From: Nematostella vectensis
Lineage: Eukaryota > Cnidaria > Anthozoa > Actiniaria > Edwardsiidae
Length of the DNA: 64,000 nucleotides
Assembly (NCBI RefSeq): GCF_932526225.1
Contig: NC_064036.1
Coordinates: forward strand, 744,001-808,000
Direction: 5' to 3'
A program made the position numbers and the translations under genes. Each line of letters begins with the position of its first letter. Positions within the stretch are counted from its first letter, which is position 1. The notes beneath the pieces were generated by a model. The model made no database searches. It worked only from the letters and a program-made list of their open reading frames with translations, and was not told the DNA's origin. This document shows positions 11,312-23,110 of this stretch, piece after piece.

Positions 11312-11914
11312 CTCGTCGGAGCTCGTGCTGCCTTCGGAGTCGAAGCCCTTATAGTGAGGAACTCTCTGCTCCAATAAGTCTCGGCAGTCCGGCACAACAC
11401 ACTTGTGCGCCCAAAGCTTGTGTCTACGATCACTCCTGCTAGGCGGCACGCCACGGAAAACCGGCTTTGATTTGTGAGCTCGCTTGGGTTTTCTAGCCTG
11501 CACCACTGACCCTACATCTTGAGTGATACTAGTATCGGTGTTGACTGCCTTTTCTGATGTCTTGGTCTGCAAATACTGGTCAGTATACGAGGACAGATCA
11601 ACATCCTCAAACACTATATCGGCTCTCCATGCTTCACAGACAGTTTGAGTAAACTTGTCGCAGGTTTTAACATCAGTTTCTTTCTCCTTGTCATTGTCAG
11701 CACATAACTTCGTTTCTTCCCACGTCGAGAAGTTAGGATTCCCATTATAGAAAAATGAGCTGTACTTATTTCTATCGGTTTGCTCGACGCATGAAGCAAG
11801 GATCTGTCCCACAATGCTTTTCGCACCCCAGGTTACGCCTAGTGTCGGTGGGGGTTGGACCTTGATTGGGGCGGCTGGTGGTGGCGTGGGAGGTGCGAAT
11901 CTACGGCGCATCGA
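11312..11914 (-). CDS. Exon (201 codons) of an unrecognised protein
   Basis: The exon opens after 'ctttctttttaacag' (right edge 11914) with Ser-Met-Arg-Arg-Arg and ends at Asp-Glu before donor gtaaac (left edge 11312). It is exactly 603 nt, so it is phase 0 at both ends. The protein starts with a proline-rich 'PPTPPPAAPIKVQPPPT' stretch. It then has 'WGAKSIVGQILASCVEQTDR', an acidic/lysine-rich middle, and a basic segment 'ARKPKRAHKSKP'. No domain is recognised. The exon at 9709-10353 starts in the matching phase. Upstream it might join the membrane-protein exons near 14.0-14.6 kb, but I could not find a fitting donor there, so that link is only possible. Confidence 0.6.
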
Positions 11915-14039
11915 CTGTTAAAAAGAAAGAAAAAAGTCAATGTAAAGAAAACTATTTGGAGGAACATGTGTATAGCTCCCCAATATCCATAAGCCGTTTC
12001 TCTTATATACAATCCCCTAATTTTTAACAATTCCTTTAGTGAAAGAGAAAGATGTATCACTCAGTATTTTGGCGTACTATTTCGCGCTTTCCAACAGCAC
12101 AAGATGGCGGTCGCGGGACAAGACCGACAAGATCACTGAGCTGTTACCCTAGAACCAGACCCATGGATACACCCCTTGTAGTGCGAGCGGATGTTAATTT
12201 ACAGCCAGAAAAAGGAGAATCCGCAAAAATATATTAAAAGGAATAGACCTTTCACACATAAACGATCTTAGAGATTGATTTCTTTGAATTCTGTAATTGT
12301 GCAAATAATAGACAGCATTGCTTAGCTTGAATAGCTGAGTAAGCCTTGGTTTTAGAGAAAAGGCTAGAAAGATTGAGACAAAGAAATGAAGCATCTACGC
12401 TTTGTTGACAACCTTAAGGTCAAACAAACCTTTGTTCAGAGCTCAAACAATCCTATAAATTAACGATAAATAAATCGCTTATCTGACTTGTTTTACAAAC
12501 CATAAGAAAGCACCTGAACCCCGATAGATATTAACTAACAAACATTTTATATTTGACAACCTTTCCATCAAATGGTCTAATAGCTGACAAAGGCTGAATG
12601 TATGAATAGCCATCCGTGCCATGCGACGTTTTGCCCCAATGGTTCGACTCAACAAATAAAAACAATTTGTCAATATAAGCTAATGTTTTTTCTCTTCCAT
12701 CTGTGCCAACGGTAGACCTGTAAGCACAAAATAATGTGTGCTTTCCTGACCTCAGGTTTTTCTATGGTTTCGTTTGGTATCATTCAATAAAGAATTCTCT
12801 TAGGAATTCAAATGAAATCAGTTTCGCGTTTCTCAGAAAAAAAATGCACACATCTAACCGAAAAAAAACAAAATTGTTGAGCTCACTAAAATATATATGT
12901 TATATTATAAAGTGATTTTAGATTTATTTCACGTGTGAAAACACACGATTAATCTTGAATTGTATTTGCTTTGTTTTTACTCTTGCATGAAGGTTGAGCG
13001 CTTTCATCAAAACAAACGCTATCAAATTCAATTCCCATTACAAGAGACAGCTGACACATTCGAATGAGCTCTGATGAAGATTTGATTCCTTGAAAGATTG
13101 CAGCACAAATTCCGTCTGATCATACATGACACTATTATTATTACAGGATAACTCAAAACCCATATTTACCATGACTTTAGAATTGTCGCTATTCACTCTT
13201 CGGAATATAGACCTTAATCGATTGTGTTTCAGAGGTACTTAAGATGTGTGGCACTCGTTGAGGGCGATGCAAATTAGGTGGCTTCAAAATAAATAAATAA
13301 TTCTTTACTTAACCGCGCACTTATTTTTGAGGTAGGGCGAAGCAAAACCAATACTCTACTAGGTAAAAAAAATAATAGGGGTCTAAACAATTATAAGAGT
13401 CATTTGTAGAGAGATCCTGAGCATGTATACAGGTGAAGTGTTGTAAATGATGATGCCATGAGGAGTATGGCACGCTTCTCGAGTTTGTCTATTCAGGCAA
13501 GAATACAACGGGTAAAGATTTGCTTTAGAATAGAAGGAGATTATGTAAGCTTAGAGCTGAAAGCATCACTACACATAGTGATTACACCTGCTAATATAAA
13601 AACAAGAATACTAGCACGCATAGAAGGTTATCGTACGTTGGCACCTTTTAGGGATACGCACGCACTTGTTGGGACATGGCAAGCAGTATCAATAATAAAT
13701 AAAATGCAATATCGTTCTACAAAGAAATGGATGAAAATTTAAAAAAAGATATTCGTTTAGCTCTACTCATTTTTATTTAGGGTGTGGAAAAAATTGTAAA
13801 TCAAACGACAAAAGTGACAAATGCAGGCGCGCGTTTGTGCGTAACGCACGCAGAGAAGAACACAAGTTCGCTCTAAATCTTCGCGGCAAATCGAAAATGC
13901 TTGTTGTAATAGATCATTTTACTTTAGACACTAACTAATGTCCCTCGATACTTTGAATTAATCAAGCGTCTTATGGTTAAACCACGACCCCGTATAATGG
14001 ATGCAGTAATACTTAAGTCATGCTTTCATCGCCATTCGG
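11915..14039. other. Non-coding stretch between minus-strand exons
   Basis: AT-rich sequence. The short frames at 12052-12237, 12194-12394, 12479-12673 and 13458-13742 have no recognisable domains and lack fitting splice signals. The stretch is either an intron or an intergenic region. Confidence 0.45.
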
Positions 14040-14625
14040 CTATTTTACAATCGAATAAAACGGAGTACACAGTTTTGATTGTAGCGAGCATTTTCCGAGC
14101 GAGTGGTAAATTCGAGGGTATCCAGTTTCAACGTCGGCTTTAGTAACTAAACTATGAACTAAGCGATGGTCTAATGAAAACACAAATTCATTGCCATTTA
14201 CCGTAGGATACTGAGATCTAGACTGAGGCTCTCGCTGTGGCTTAGTAAGAGGTCTCCTCCGGAACTCCTTCCTTTGTTTGCGTCGTTTTTTAACTCCAAA
14301 GAAGCAATATATTAGAGAAGCAACGAGCAGAGCCACGACTGAGATGATACTGACTACTTTGAGGGCATCAGAATCTAAAACTAAAAAGTCAAAGTAGCAA
14401 GTTAATTCGCCGGTTTTGGTTCAACCAAAATCACCAGTTTGAATGAATGATCATCAGCAAAGACAACGTGACAGAAAATCTTTCAAACAGCGTGAATTGT
14501 TTTGGATTTGAATAAACTTCAACTTACCCTGTAGTAAAGTCATATTCCATGACAGTGATCGCGGCAAAATTCTTGATTTTACTTCTCCGAAGAATGGTTG
14601 CTTTTGAATGACTGTTACTCCCTCG
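14040..14625 (-). CDS. Two exons of a single-pass membrane protein, 3' part
   Basis: The minus-strand exon 14528-14625 starts after 'gctacattag' and ends 'CTA CAG G' before gtaagt. It reads through 'VIQKQPFFGEVKSRILPRSL' up to 'NMTLLQ'. It joins in phase 1 to an exon starting at 14374 after 'gttttag'. That exon continues 'DSDALKVV', then a hydrophobic helix 'ISVVALLVASLIYCFF', a basic stop-transfer 'GVKKRRKQRKEFRRRP' and a cytoplasmic tail, to a TAG at 14040-14042. The layout suggests a type I membrane protein with its extracellular part encoded further upstream on the minus strand. I could not identify those exons. The family is unknown. Confidence 0.6.
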
Positions 14626-16615
14626 CTAATGTAGCTAATTGTAGTGTGAACGGGCCCGTGTGAGCGAGAGCGTGACCGTTCTGAGCATGTGCAGTGATGA
14701 GTGTAGTAGGAAATACGTCACGCATTCGACGGACCATTAAAAAGGTGATGGGGGGGGGGGGGGGGGTATTTTCTAGTCTGCTCGAATTTTTTTTTTCGGA
14801 CGCCTCAGTGATGCACGAATATTTTTTTTGTGAGCGATTATTAATCTAGAGTTAATTATCTAGAGTTCATTCTATTTGTTCATTCGATAAATCCAAATGG
14901 TGATTGCTTAGGACATGAAGTCACGGAACCACAGTTTTACCAGGCTTTTTTACTCTGGCCTCTATAAGAAAGCATGGGCTGCAATCAGCCTGGAAATCCT
15001 TGGAATAATGGGCCTCCCTAGTAGTGCTAGCGACCAAACCAAGGAAAGGCTCTGGGCTGTGAAGAAACCCTGTCTAGCCCATGATTCATGTAAAGTATTA
15101 AACCGGGCTTTCTTGGAAACAACTGTCATATCAGACGTTATTTTACTCAGATACAACTTTTATTTGTAGTATATGGCACACCAGTGTACCATTATGTACA
15201 AAACATTTCGCAAAATATGATAGCAGGACAGTAGAGGGAGAGAGAAACACAGCAGAGAGTGATGGCAATGCAGAGAGAGAACCTGAAGATTCTAGTGACA
15301 GCGATGAGTGGTCGACAGAAGAGGAATTCTCACCTTGAATAAATATTTGCTCTTCTTATAATATTCAGCTTGCTCTAGCTATTCTTGATCAAGACTTTTG
15401 CACCGCTATAGGATTTTCGAATTATTTTGACAACCTTAAATATAAAAGAGGACGGGACGAACATGTTTCAGTACAGGGATTCTCGAAAAAGACCGCTGAT
15501 CAGCATGAAATCAAAATACAAATCAGCCGACCGGGAAGCCTATGGTGTGAGCACGTAAAATGGACTATATGAAACTCGCGCATGCTTTTAAAAAACACAG
15601 ATCAGCATAAAATCAAAATACAAATCAGCCAACTGGGAAACCTGTGGTGTGGACACGAAAAATCGCATCCACTATATAAAACTCGCGCATGTGCTAAAAA
15701 GACAGGTGATCAGCGTGAAATCAAAATACAAATCAGCCGACTGGGAAGCCTGTGGTGGGGACACGAAAAATCATATGCGATACCACGATTAGACTTGCTC
15801 TCCGGTCGCTGCGCTCCCTCCGAGAAATTATGATATTTAAAGATATAATTATATTATCTCATGCTATTTTATTTTTGATTTTGGTCAGGATTTTGTAATA
15901 GTGAAAACATAATTATAGTTGATATATATTGATATATTTGATATTATTTACTATCATTATATCTGATTATTTATAGTTGCAATTGATACATATTGATATG
16001 ATTTTCAGTTGTTACGTACCATAAAATAAAATGAGATTGTTTAGATATAGACGTCTGATTTACAGTGATATGATATTATACAAATAGAAGTTGTAGACTA
16101 TAATGTCCGATGTGACATACAGGTATCTGCTGATTAATCATTCATATGTACATGGATGCATTTCTTTCTGTTGAGGGTTTGAATGTCAAACCTTTTCCTG
16201 GCTGATACCAGACCCCTCTAGACAAGCTTCTTTTTATGAAGATTGATAGTTTCGGTAGGGGTGTGGGGTATGCTTCACCAGAATTTTTTTATATTTCCAG
16301 CTCATAAGGGGGCTGGAAATGCAATAAAACATTATTATTCACAGGCCAATGGACCATTTGGTGCCTTGAGCTTGATTCACGATTTTTTTTAGCTTGATGT
16401 ACGAATTTTTTTGTGTGTGTGTATGGTCGGCCTGCATGATTTTTTTTCCTTTTTTTTCCCTTGCACGAATTTATTTATTTATTTATTTTGCTTTTTGCCC
16501 ACCCCCCCCCCCCCCATCACTTTTCTAATGGTCCATGTCAAGGCTCAAATAGTAGAAAAAGTATTTTGTTAGTGTGATAACGTTCTAATAAAACGCAAAA
16601 TGAGGTCCTAAAGGG
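14626..16615. other. Non-coding stretch with microsatellite, decayed frame and tandem repeats
   Basis: A poly-G tract lies at about 14748-14767. A plus-strand frame at 14915-15169 ('KKAWAAISLEILGIMGLPSS') is followed, out of frame, by an acidic tail 'EDSSDSDEWSTEEEFSP' ending near 15339. This could be the remains of a transposon protein, but I cannot name it. A three-copy tandem repeat at 15498-15785 is listed separately. Confidence 0.4.
15498..15785. repeat. Three tandem copies of a 102-108 bp unit
   Basis: Copies start at about 15498, 15600 and 15708. Each begins 'gatcagc' followed by 'aatcaaaatacaaatcagcc' and ends with 'aaactcgcgcatg'. They diverge by several substitutions. The 83-codon frame across them is not supported as a gene. 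Confidence 0.8.
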
Positions 16616-17617
16616 CTGCTACTCCGAGTGGGGTCCAGTCCCCTCCGGGGTACCACAGGGTACCAATGATCCAGAATGTAATTCCCCACACTTATGGAAG
16701 TACGTAGACGACACCACGGTCTCCGAAGTGGTATTGAAAGGGGAATTAAGCAGCGCTCAGGGGTTGGCCAACGACATCATTGAGTGGTCCCACGACAATA
16801 GAGTAGTCCTTAATCCTGATAAATGCAAAGAGATAAGAATTTCGTTTGCGCGCTCGCCTCGACCTTTCGATGCCATTACCATCGAGGGAAAGGAGCTTGA
16901 GGTCGTCAAAAGCACGAAATTATTAAGGCTCACAATAAGCGATTACTTGTAGTGGAACGCTCATGTGAACGAGGTAGTCGAGCAAAAAGCTATACTTTTT
17001 AATCCAACTAAAAAGGGCTCGGCTACCTCCCTCAGACTTATCTTTATTTACAGAGCTTGCATTCGTTCGGCCGTCGACTATGCGGTACCGGTTTTTCATA
17101 ACTCCCTGCCGCATTACCTAAAAAATGAGCCCGAACGTATCGAGAAAAGGGCGCTATCTATAATTTTGCCCCGTACGAGCTACGATGGTGCTTGTGATTT
17201 GTTGGGCATAACACCATTAGAAGTGCACCAAGGCCTAATTTGCAGCAAGCTCTTCGACGAAATAGTTTCCGATCCGAATCATAAACTAAAAAGCTTGCTG
17301 CCTCCATCAAACGTTTCAAGCCATAACCTTAGGAAAAAACGGCCCTTTGCCTTGCCCCGCCTCAAAACAAACAGAGCCATGAATTCTTTTACATTCTCGA
17401 TGGCCAACAAATCTTAAATGGAGAGTATATATGGTTTTTATAGATTATGATTGATTTTATATAGGATGAACTTTATCACGTTTTTTAAATTTTTATATTT
17501 TATATTTATTATTGTATATAGTTCAATTTATTATAGTTGTAATATAGTATCTATTGTTTTGTAAATGCCTAATTCAGCCTATGGGCTGCTACGCAATTTT
17601 TCCTAATAAACTATCTA
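16616..17617 (+). pseudogene. 5'-truncated non-LTR retrotransposon, C-terminal reverse-transcriptase remnant
   Basis: The frame near 16630 holds 'GPVPSGVPQGT', a reverse-transcriptase fingers motif. It jumps by an internal deletion to 'NDPECNSPHLWKYVDDTT', which carries the catalytic YVDD. Next come 'VVLNPDKCKEIRISF' and thumb-like sequence to 16952, where a TAG interrupts. The frame resumes at 16965-17417 and ends 'SFTFSMANKS', typical of CR1/Rex/L2-type elements. The 3' end at about 17605-17617 finishes in 'ctatctatct', as expected for the short tandem tails of this clade. It is an inactive insertion. The clade is inferred from motifs only. Confidence 0.8.
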
Positions 17618-19347
17618 TCTAAAATCATTCTATGTGAAACTAACCACCATCATATAAAAAGCTTAAAATATCGATTATGCAATTCATGGTGCATATCAAG
17701 AAAATTTAGCCAAAAATTGTCGTTTTTGACAAACACGGTCACTTCCATACAAGGAAACTAATATATTCCTTATTTGGAAAAACTGCATGATTCTTGTCAT
17801 TTTTAAGGTTGCCGTAAAGCAGGTGCTTCGTAAACTTTATGAATTGTAATCAGAAGAGATTACAATTGGTCACAGTCACTGTGACCATCCTTGGTCAATG
17901 GAGAAAGTATCTGAAATGAAACCAAGATTCCTCGGACCAGTCCCTCAAAACGACAAGGTTTTCTGCATATGTATCATCTGTTTATACACTGAAATTTAAA
18001 AACACTTTTAAGAAAATTTCCAGCCTCGATTAAAAAATAAGACAGTCCCAGACTCGCGTACTCCCTCTTCCGCTGGGTCCCCGCGAGGATGGCAGGCCCG
18101 TGGCCTGGAGTTTTAAAATTTTAGTTTTGGGTTAATTATTACCCATAGGATTTTCAAGTAAATTTTATGGGGAATGAACAAACACACTTTGTAATACCGG
18201 ATACATTTTGTAATGAAATTGACGCACTTTGTCATACCTGAAACACTTTGTAATAAAGTCTAGAATTTCCGTTTTATCAAATTTATTTAAATTTATTTTG
18301 AATGTATTTTATTTCTCAATCGCCATATTTTGATTTCTGAAATGAAATGAGAATTGAATTTCAGATCTGGTAACATTCCCGTGATCATCTTTGTAAACAA
18401 AGCAACTTAACATACCGAAGCTGTCTGTAAAACTACTTTTGAAAATGCTGATGAAAATCCTTGGGTGCGTCAGATTTTATAACAAAGTGCGTCAGTAGAG
18501 TGTATGAGACTCTACACTTTAAATCGCACGATTTATGATTTTTAGAAGCTATATTAAGGTTGGAGACCCCCACCCGTGCCCCTGTGCCAAGAAAAATATG
18601 AACTCTAGAATATGAAACGCTCATAAGAAATTCGAGGAGAATAGGTATTCACAGTATTTTATGAAACCTCAGACCAAAAAGCATCCTAGATTTGCGTGCA
18701 TTTCAATTTAGCTTGCTTTTGTTTTCTGTTCACAAAAATTTCAATTTCATGCACGTGCGTGACTGTAGACCTAGGTCGTAGTGTGCTGCACATGATGACG
18801 AAATCACTACATTACTATAGCAACACACCTATTCCCAAGAGAGGAAAGCTTGAAAAAGACCCCGATATTTTTCAGTTAACATCTCAGCGAGCTGTGCGTG
18901 GCGTAACCGACTAAGACAGGGCTGGGATCCTGGTTATTGCCTCCCCATTAATGCGCGGGTACCTCAGGTTCCTTTGTGTTGTACAGTTCGTTAGATAGCG
19001 GTGCTGGGGCCGAAATCTCCAGCCTAGCCGTAAAGCTTTATGCTGCCATACGGCGTTTCAGCGTATGTCTGAAAGTATGGTCTATTTTTTTTCTCATTTT
19101 ACCTAATCTGGACGAGGTTCGTGTCTCGGCCATGTCTCGGTCATTTTTTTTTCATTGTTTACATTTACTATCAGTAATTTTCATCGTATTATTATTTTTC
19201 CATGTCGTCTTTACGCAGCAGTAAATGATATTTACTAAGAATTTTTTACTAAGAATATTTACTTAGAATATTTACTAAGAATGCCGGGTAAAATGTCCGT
19301 CATATTACTGGGGACTGGGGCGAGCTTTCGTTTCTTCCGCAAAAAAA
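17618..19347. other. Intergenic DNA upstream of the MIEN1-like gene
   Basis: No exon is recognised. A perfect local hairpin 'ggtcacagtcactgtgacc' lies near 17867. Four diverged 'acactttgtaat'-type repeats occur at about 18184-18260. A short upstream ATG frame starting near 19280 overlaps the MIEN1-like start in another frame. It would matter only if transcription begins before it. Confidence 0.4.
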
Positions 19348-22300
19348 ATGTCGAAGCGAAGCCAAGCGAAGGTGCTGATCGAATATTGGTGAGAATTTTT
19401 CAATTTCTTTATCTGATTGTGCCCTACACACCCTGCAACTTTTTTTAACTGTCATATAGCTATATTTTACACAGAGATCAATTGTATGAAAACGAGTTCT
19501 AATGTTTTGATGTTATTGTTTGGATCCTTGGCCTAGGTTGCCAGAAAGATACAAGAAATTTAAAGTTAATATGAATGTAAAAATTGCATGAAATATATTA
19601 AGCTTAAGGGATCTGCTTAAGTATTCTGCGATTGGATGTTACTTTTATGGCCATGTTTCACTCTTAGGGAGATGTAATGTCTTTCTGGCGTCATGTTTGG
19701 CGTCTAATTGCCTTTCTCAAACCGCCTCTTTGCACTCTTATTACTTACTTTCTGAATATAAATTTAAAGGAATTCAGCTCATCTTGTAATTTACTCTGTA
19801 TCTATTAGGTTGTTGAAAAAATAGTTTTGTTTTATTACTTTAAACGCATAGTGTCATATCTTAGGTATGTTCAACATTTTTGCTTAGTCATTTCAAAGGA
19901 AATGTCGTTGTGAAGCTAAGGATAAAATATCAATTGAATTTAAATTACTTTCCTCTCATTGATGATGGCAGTTTTCCAGCATAAATTTGTATTGAATTTA
20001 AATTACTTACTTAAATTACTTAGTTTTCCAAAAGTGGGAAAAAATTAAAGCTCATGAAAGCAATTTTTTGAAAAATAAAATTTCCTCTTAATTCAGGATC
20101 AGTGATCCTTCTGACAGTTATTATGATTTTGAGTATTTGCTAGCTTATGTTCAGAATTTGGATCTATGAATTTCATCGTAGCTTTCATTAAAACCTGGGA
20201 ATTCTATTGCATCTCATTGGCCAACTAATTGATTGATGGCTTCCAATCCAAGAGATATATTACTGATTATTATTATTTATTATTGTGGCGGACCCAGGGT
20301 AAGGGGGTATTTCAAGTGTCCTCTTTGGTTGAAATTCAGAAGAAATATATGGGAGCCAAAATCCACAATATAGCTCCTTCCATATGCTTTATGTGTTGAT
20401 GCCCACCCCTTATCTGCCACTGGTAAGGCAGCTTTCTTTTCAATGTCAATGTTTCTGTTTTAGTGGTGGATGAGGGTACTATCCACGCTTTCAGGGTCTG
20501 CGGGATGAGATTCTTGCGGAGTGCCCTGAAGCACAGGTGGAGGGTAAAGTGGGAAGATCAGGTAAGTTTTATTGGAACCAGCTTACACTTGGATAATTTA
20601 GACTCCCCCTAACTCAAAGACACTTTTGAATTCTTTATGTAAGAACTAATTTTGATTTTGAGTATTCAAGAGCTCTCACTGAGTACTCCAAACTATTAAA
20701 ACAAGAGCTCTCACTAAGTAATCCAAACTACTAAAAGCAATAGCTCTCACTTAGTACTAAAACTACTAAAAACAAGAGCTCTCACTATGTACTCTACTAA
20801 AAACAAGAGCTCTCACTGAGTACTCCAAACTACTAAAAACAAGAGCTCTTACTAAGTACTCCAAACTACTAAAACTGCTTCTCACTTCTGTCAATCAAGT
20901 TTGGAATTTGTACAGTAATTGAAACATGTTGTACCTCTGAATAGTCTACACATTTCTATGTTATGGCAAGATCAGAAGTAATCTGTGTGGGGAGGCCAAT
21001 GAAAACAGTGCAATCTTATAGACTGACGAATGCCTAAATTTTTATTGTATGGAATTTATGAGTACAAGTGTGCAGATCACTTAGAATCTTGTAAGATTTA
21101 ATAGGATAACTTCCCACCCAATCACTTGGCCACTGTCTCTTGGGCATCCCCTCCTCCCGCATCTACTTTTCACTCAAGCAGACCTTCCTGTCAGGTGTGC
21201 TGGATCTGCTTAGCCCCCCTCCCCTCTTGAATGTGGTTTACATGCCTGGTATATTTTCAACAGGTTCTTTTGAGGTAACCATCAATGGAAAAGAAGTATT
21301 TTCAAAGCTAAAACAGGGGGGATTTCCAGTTTGTGATGAGGTAAAAAATCTTTTAGCTGCAACTTAAAGATACTAATATTAAGTATTTTAAAATGCAGTT
21401 ATAAGTTTTGAGAAGATACATGATCCAGTATGCATTAGCTATATATTAGCTGTACCTGAATACAATACTCCAAGTATTGTATTTATTGTTCTGGTACGAG
21501 ATCGCGACAGTTTGGGCTTTTTGATTCTAGCTTTACCTGAAATATATGTATTGCAATACAAGCAGTACTGATGTGAGATTTTGTGAAATCTCATATCACA
21601 AACACCATTAGTATATACAAAAGCCAGCCACTAGTGAATGCAAACAGTTAAAAGACACTGAAGAATAGAAGGACCTAGATTACGCTATAAGTATTTTTCA
21701 AGAAACCCACTATTTACTTAGGATAGAATCATTGTTCCATATGTAGGAGGCTACAGTCAAACTTCACCATGTGTGACACTAAAACTGATTTTTGACATTA
21801 ACAAACTGATTTTTGACATTAACAAAAAATCTGTACATCCTAGATTCATAGCATGAACATGAGCATCTACTCTAGAATTTATTTATTTTGCAAAAAAAAT
21901 TGAATTATGGATTTAAAAAAGTGCAAAATTATATTGTCCTCTTTAATGGAAATAATTGAAAACTAACCACTTGCTGATTTTGATGCGATATGTCTTATTT
22001 GTCAGCACATTTTTTTGTTATGTAGTTATTCATATTATGACACCTAGGGTGAAAGAGGATGCAAAATGTTGCCTTTTAAAAAGTGCGCTTACAGATTTAA
22101 GCCAATGCATAAGCTGCACATGTAATTGATGACATTGTCCTTTTAATTATGAGATATTTAGGAGTGTAAGTCAATGTATTTTGGTTTTGACATACAGTAG
22201 TAGCTAGACCTTTGTGTGTCATTTAATGTGAAAGAAAATTATGTTTTAAAAAAGCAAGAAAGTGTCAGTCTCTTCACTAACTTGTCATTGCTTTTGTTCC

Positions 22301-22391
22301 TCAGGTTGTCAATTCAGTCATAGAGGCATGCAAAGGCTTAGACCCTCCACATGTTGAGGAAGTTGATAAATCTGGCTGTTCTATCCAATAA
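19348..22391 (+). CDS. MIEN1/Rdx12-type selenoprotein of the SelW family (four exons, 100 aa)
   Basis: Exons are 19348-19388, 20464-20561, 21264-21340 and 22305-22391. All have GT-AG borders and phases fit, giving 100 residues if TGA at 20471-20473 is read as selenocysteine. The start reads MSKRSQAKVLIEYC, followed by GGU then GYYPRF. This is the CxxU redox motif after the first beta strand of the thioredoxin-like SelW fold; vertebrate MIEN1 has CxxC there. The middle 'GSFEVTINGKEVFSKLKQGG' matches the MIEN1 core 'GAFEIEINGQLVFSKL'. The C-terminus CSIQ is a CaaX prenylation box, a MIEN1 trait absent from SelW. A membrane-anchored thiol-redox role is inferred. The reading frame is clean on both sides of TGA, so decay is unlikely. 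I could not locate the SECIS element by eye. Automated annotation would probably truncate or mis-start this gene. Confidence 0.88.
20284..20423. mobile_element. MITE in intron 1 of the MIEN1-like gene
   Basis: Left end 'gtggcggacccagggtaag' and right end 'cttatctgccactgg' are imperfect inverted repeats. The ends match the element at 4076-4213. It ends about 40 bp before the exon 2 acceptor. Confidence 0.5.
20471..20473 (+). promoter_or_regulatory. In-frame TGA, probable selenocysteine codon
   Basis: TGA sits seven bases into exon 2. It aligns with the second cysteine of the CxxC motif of MIEN1 and with selenocysteine of SelW. The frame remains conserved downstream for 83 residues. A stop reading would leave a 16-residue peptide. 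Confidence 0.85.
20660..20880. repeat. Imperfect ~37-40 bp tandem repeat in intron 2
   Basis: Five to six diverged copies of 'agagctctcactgagtactc' followed by 'caaactactaaaaa' lie head to tail. They are within the intron after exon 2 of the MIEN1-like gene. Confidence 0.8.
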
Positions 22392-23110
22392 AATGCAACA
22401 AATCTAAGCTCTACATTTATAGCATATGCAATAATGGGCCCTGATGTCTGTTATTGTTTTTTTTGTAACTGAATGTTATTAAATTCTAAATATAAAAAAG
22501 GTCAGAAATTTTAATACACTCAGAGATACATTTCACTGTACAGTCTTGTACACTACATTTTGCCATCCATTCCATGCAGTAATTTATTTCTTTTCCTTGG
22601 TTTTCTATTTATTTGGAATGTGTAGTTCCAGTAAATCATGGAGGGGGTCGGAGGTATAACCTCCCCCCCCCCCCCCCCCATCCCTTTGAAATTTCCAACC
22701 CCATGGAAAAAAATAAATACAGTAACTGTTAAGGAAAAAGGACATTCCCTGCCCTCTGGAAATTCCTGGCCGTTTGAACCCCCCGGAGATGGATATTTTC
22801 TGGAACTACACAATTCACATTTAAATTTGTTCTATGCTATGAATGAATGTAGATTTTTATTGACACACTGCTCTTTCATGGGCTGATGATTGTCTTCAAG
22901 ATTTAGTGACGGTTTGTTGGGTGTGTAGAATGAAGGCTATCATATAAACAGGAGTCTATTGGCTCTTGAAGTGATATCTGGATGTAGAGACATGCCCTCA
23001 TTTCACACTATTTTGTAAGAATATGATACCCATGGCAAGAAAGCGTGTTTATGGAATATAATCTTATTATTACAAATAAACAATTATTATTTGTATCACT
23101 TGTTCTCGTG
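22392..23110 (+). other. 3' untranslated region of the MIEN1-like gene, with nested MITE
   Basis: An ATTAAA lies near 22479 and an AATAAA near 23076, so the transcript may be short or long. A selenoprotein needs a SECIS hairpin here. Candidate ATGA and TGAT motifs exist around 22840-22975. I could not build a convincing quartet-plus-stem structure from them. The longer 3' end would include the MITE at 22619-22812. Confidence 0.45.
22619..22812. mobile_element. 194-bp MITE with 13-bp terminal inverted repeats
   Basis: The left end 'tgtgtagttccag' is the exact reverse complement of 'ctggaactacaca' at the right end. The inner flanks stay partly complementary. The interior has a poly-C tract and a small hairpin. 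It is non-coding. Confidence 0.7.

Noticed and set aside
20471..20473. TGA as a stop making the MIEN1-like gene a pseudogene
   Set aside because: The frame, splice sites and family match continue unbroken for 83 residues, and TGA falls exactly at the known Sec/Cys redox position.
22935..22975. SECIS candidate (ATGA, 12 nt, AA, later TGAT)
   Set aside because: The motif spacing is suggestive, but the arms do not pair into the required helix, so I do not annotate it.
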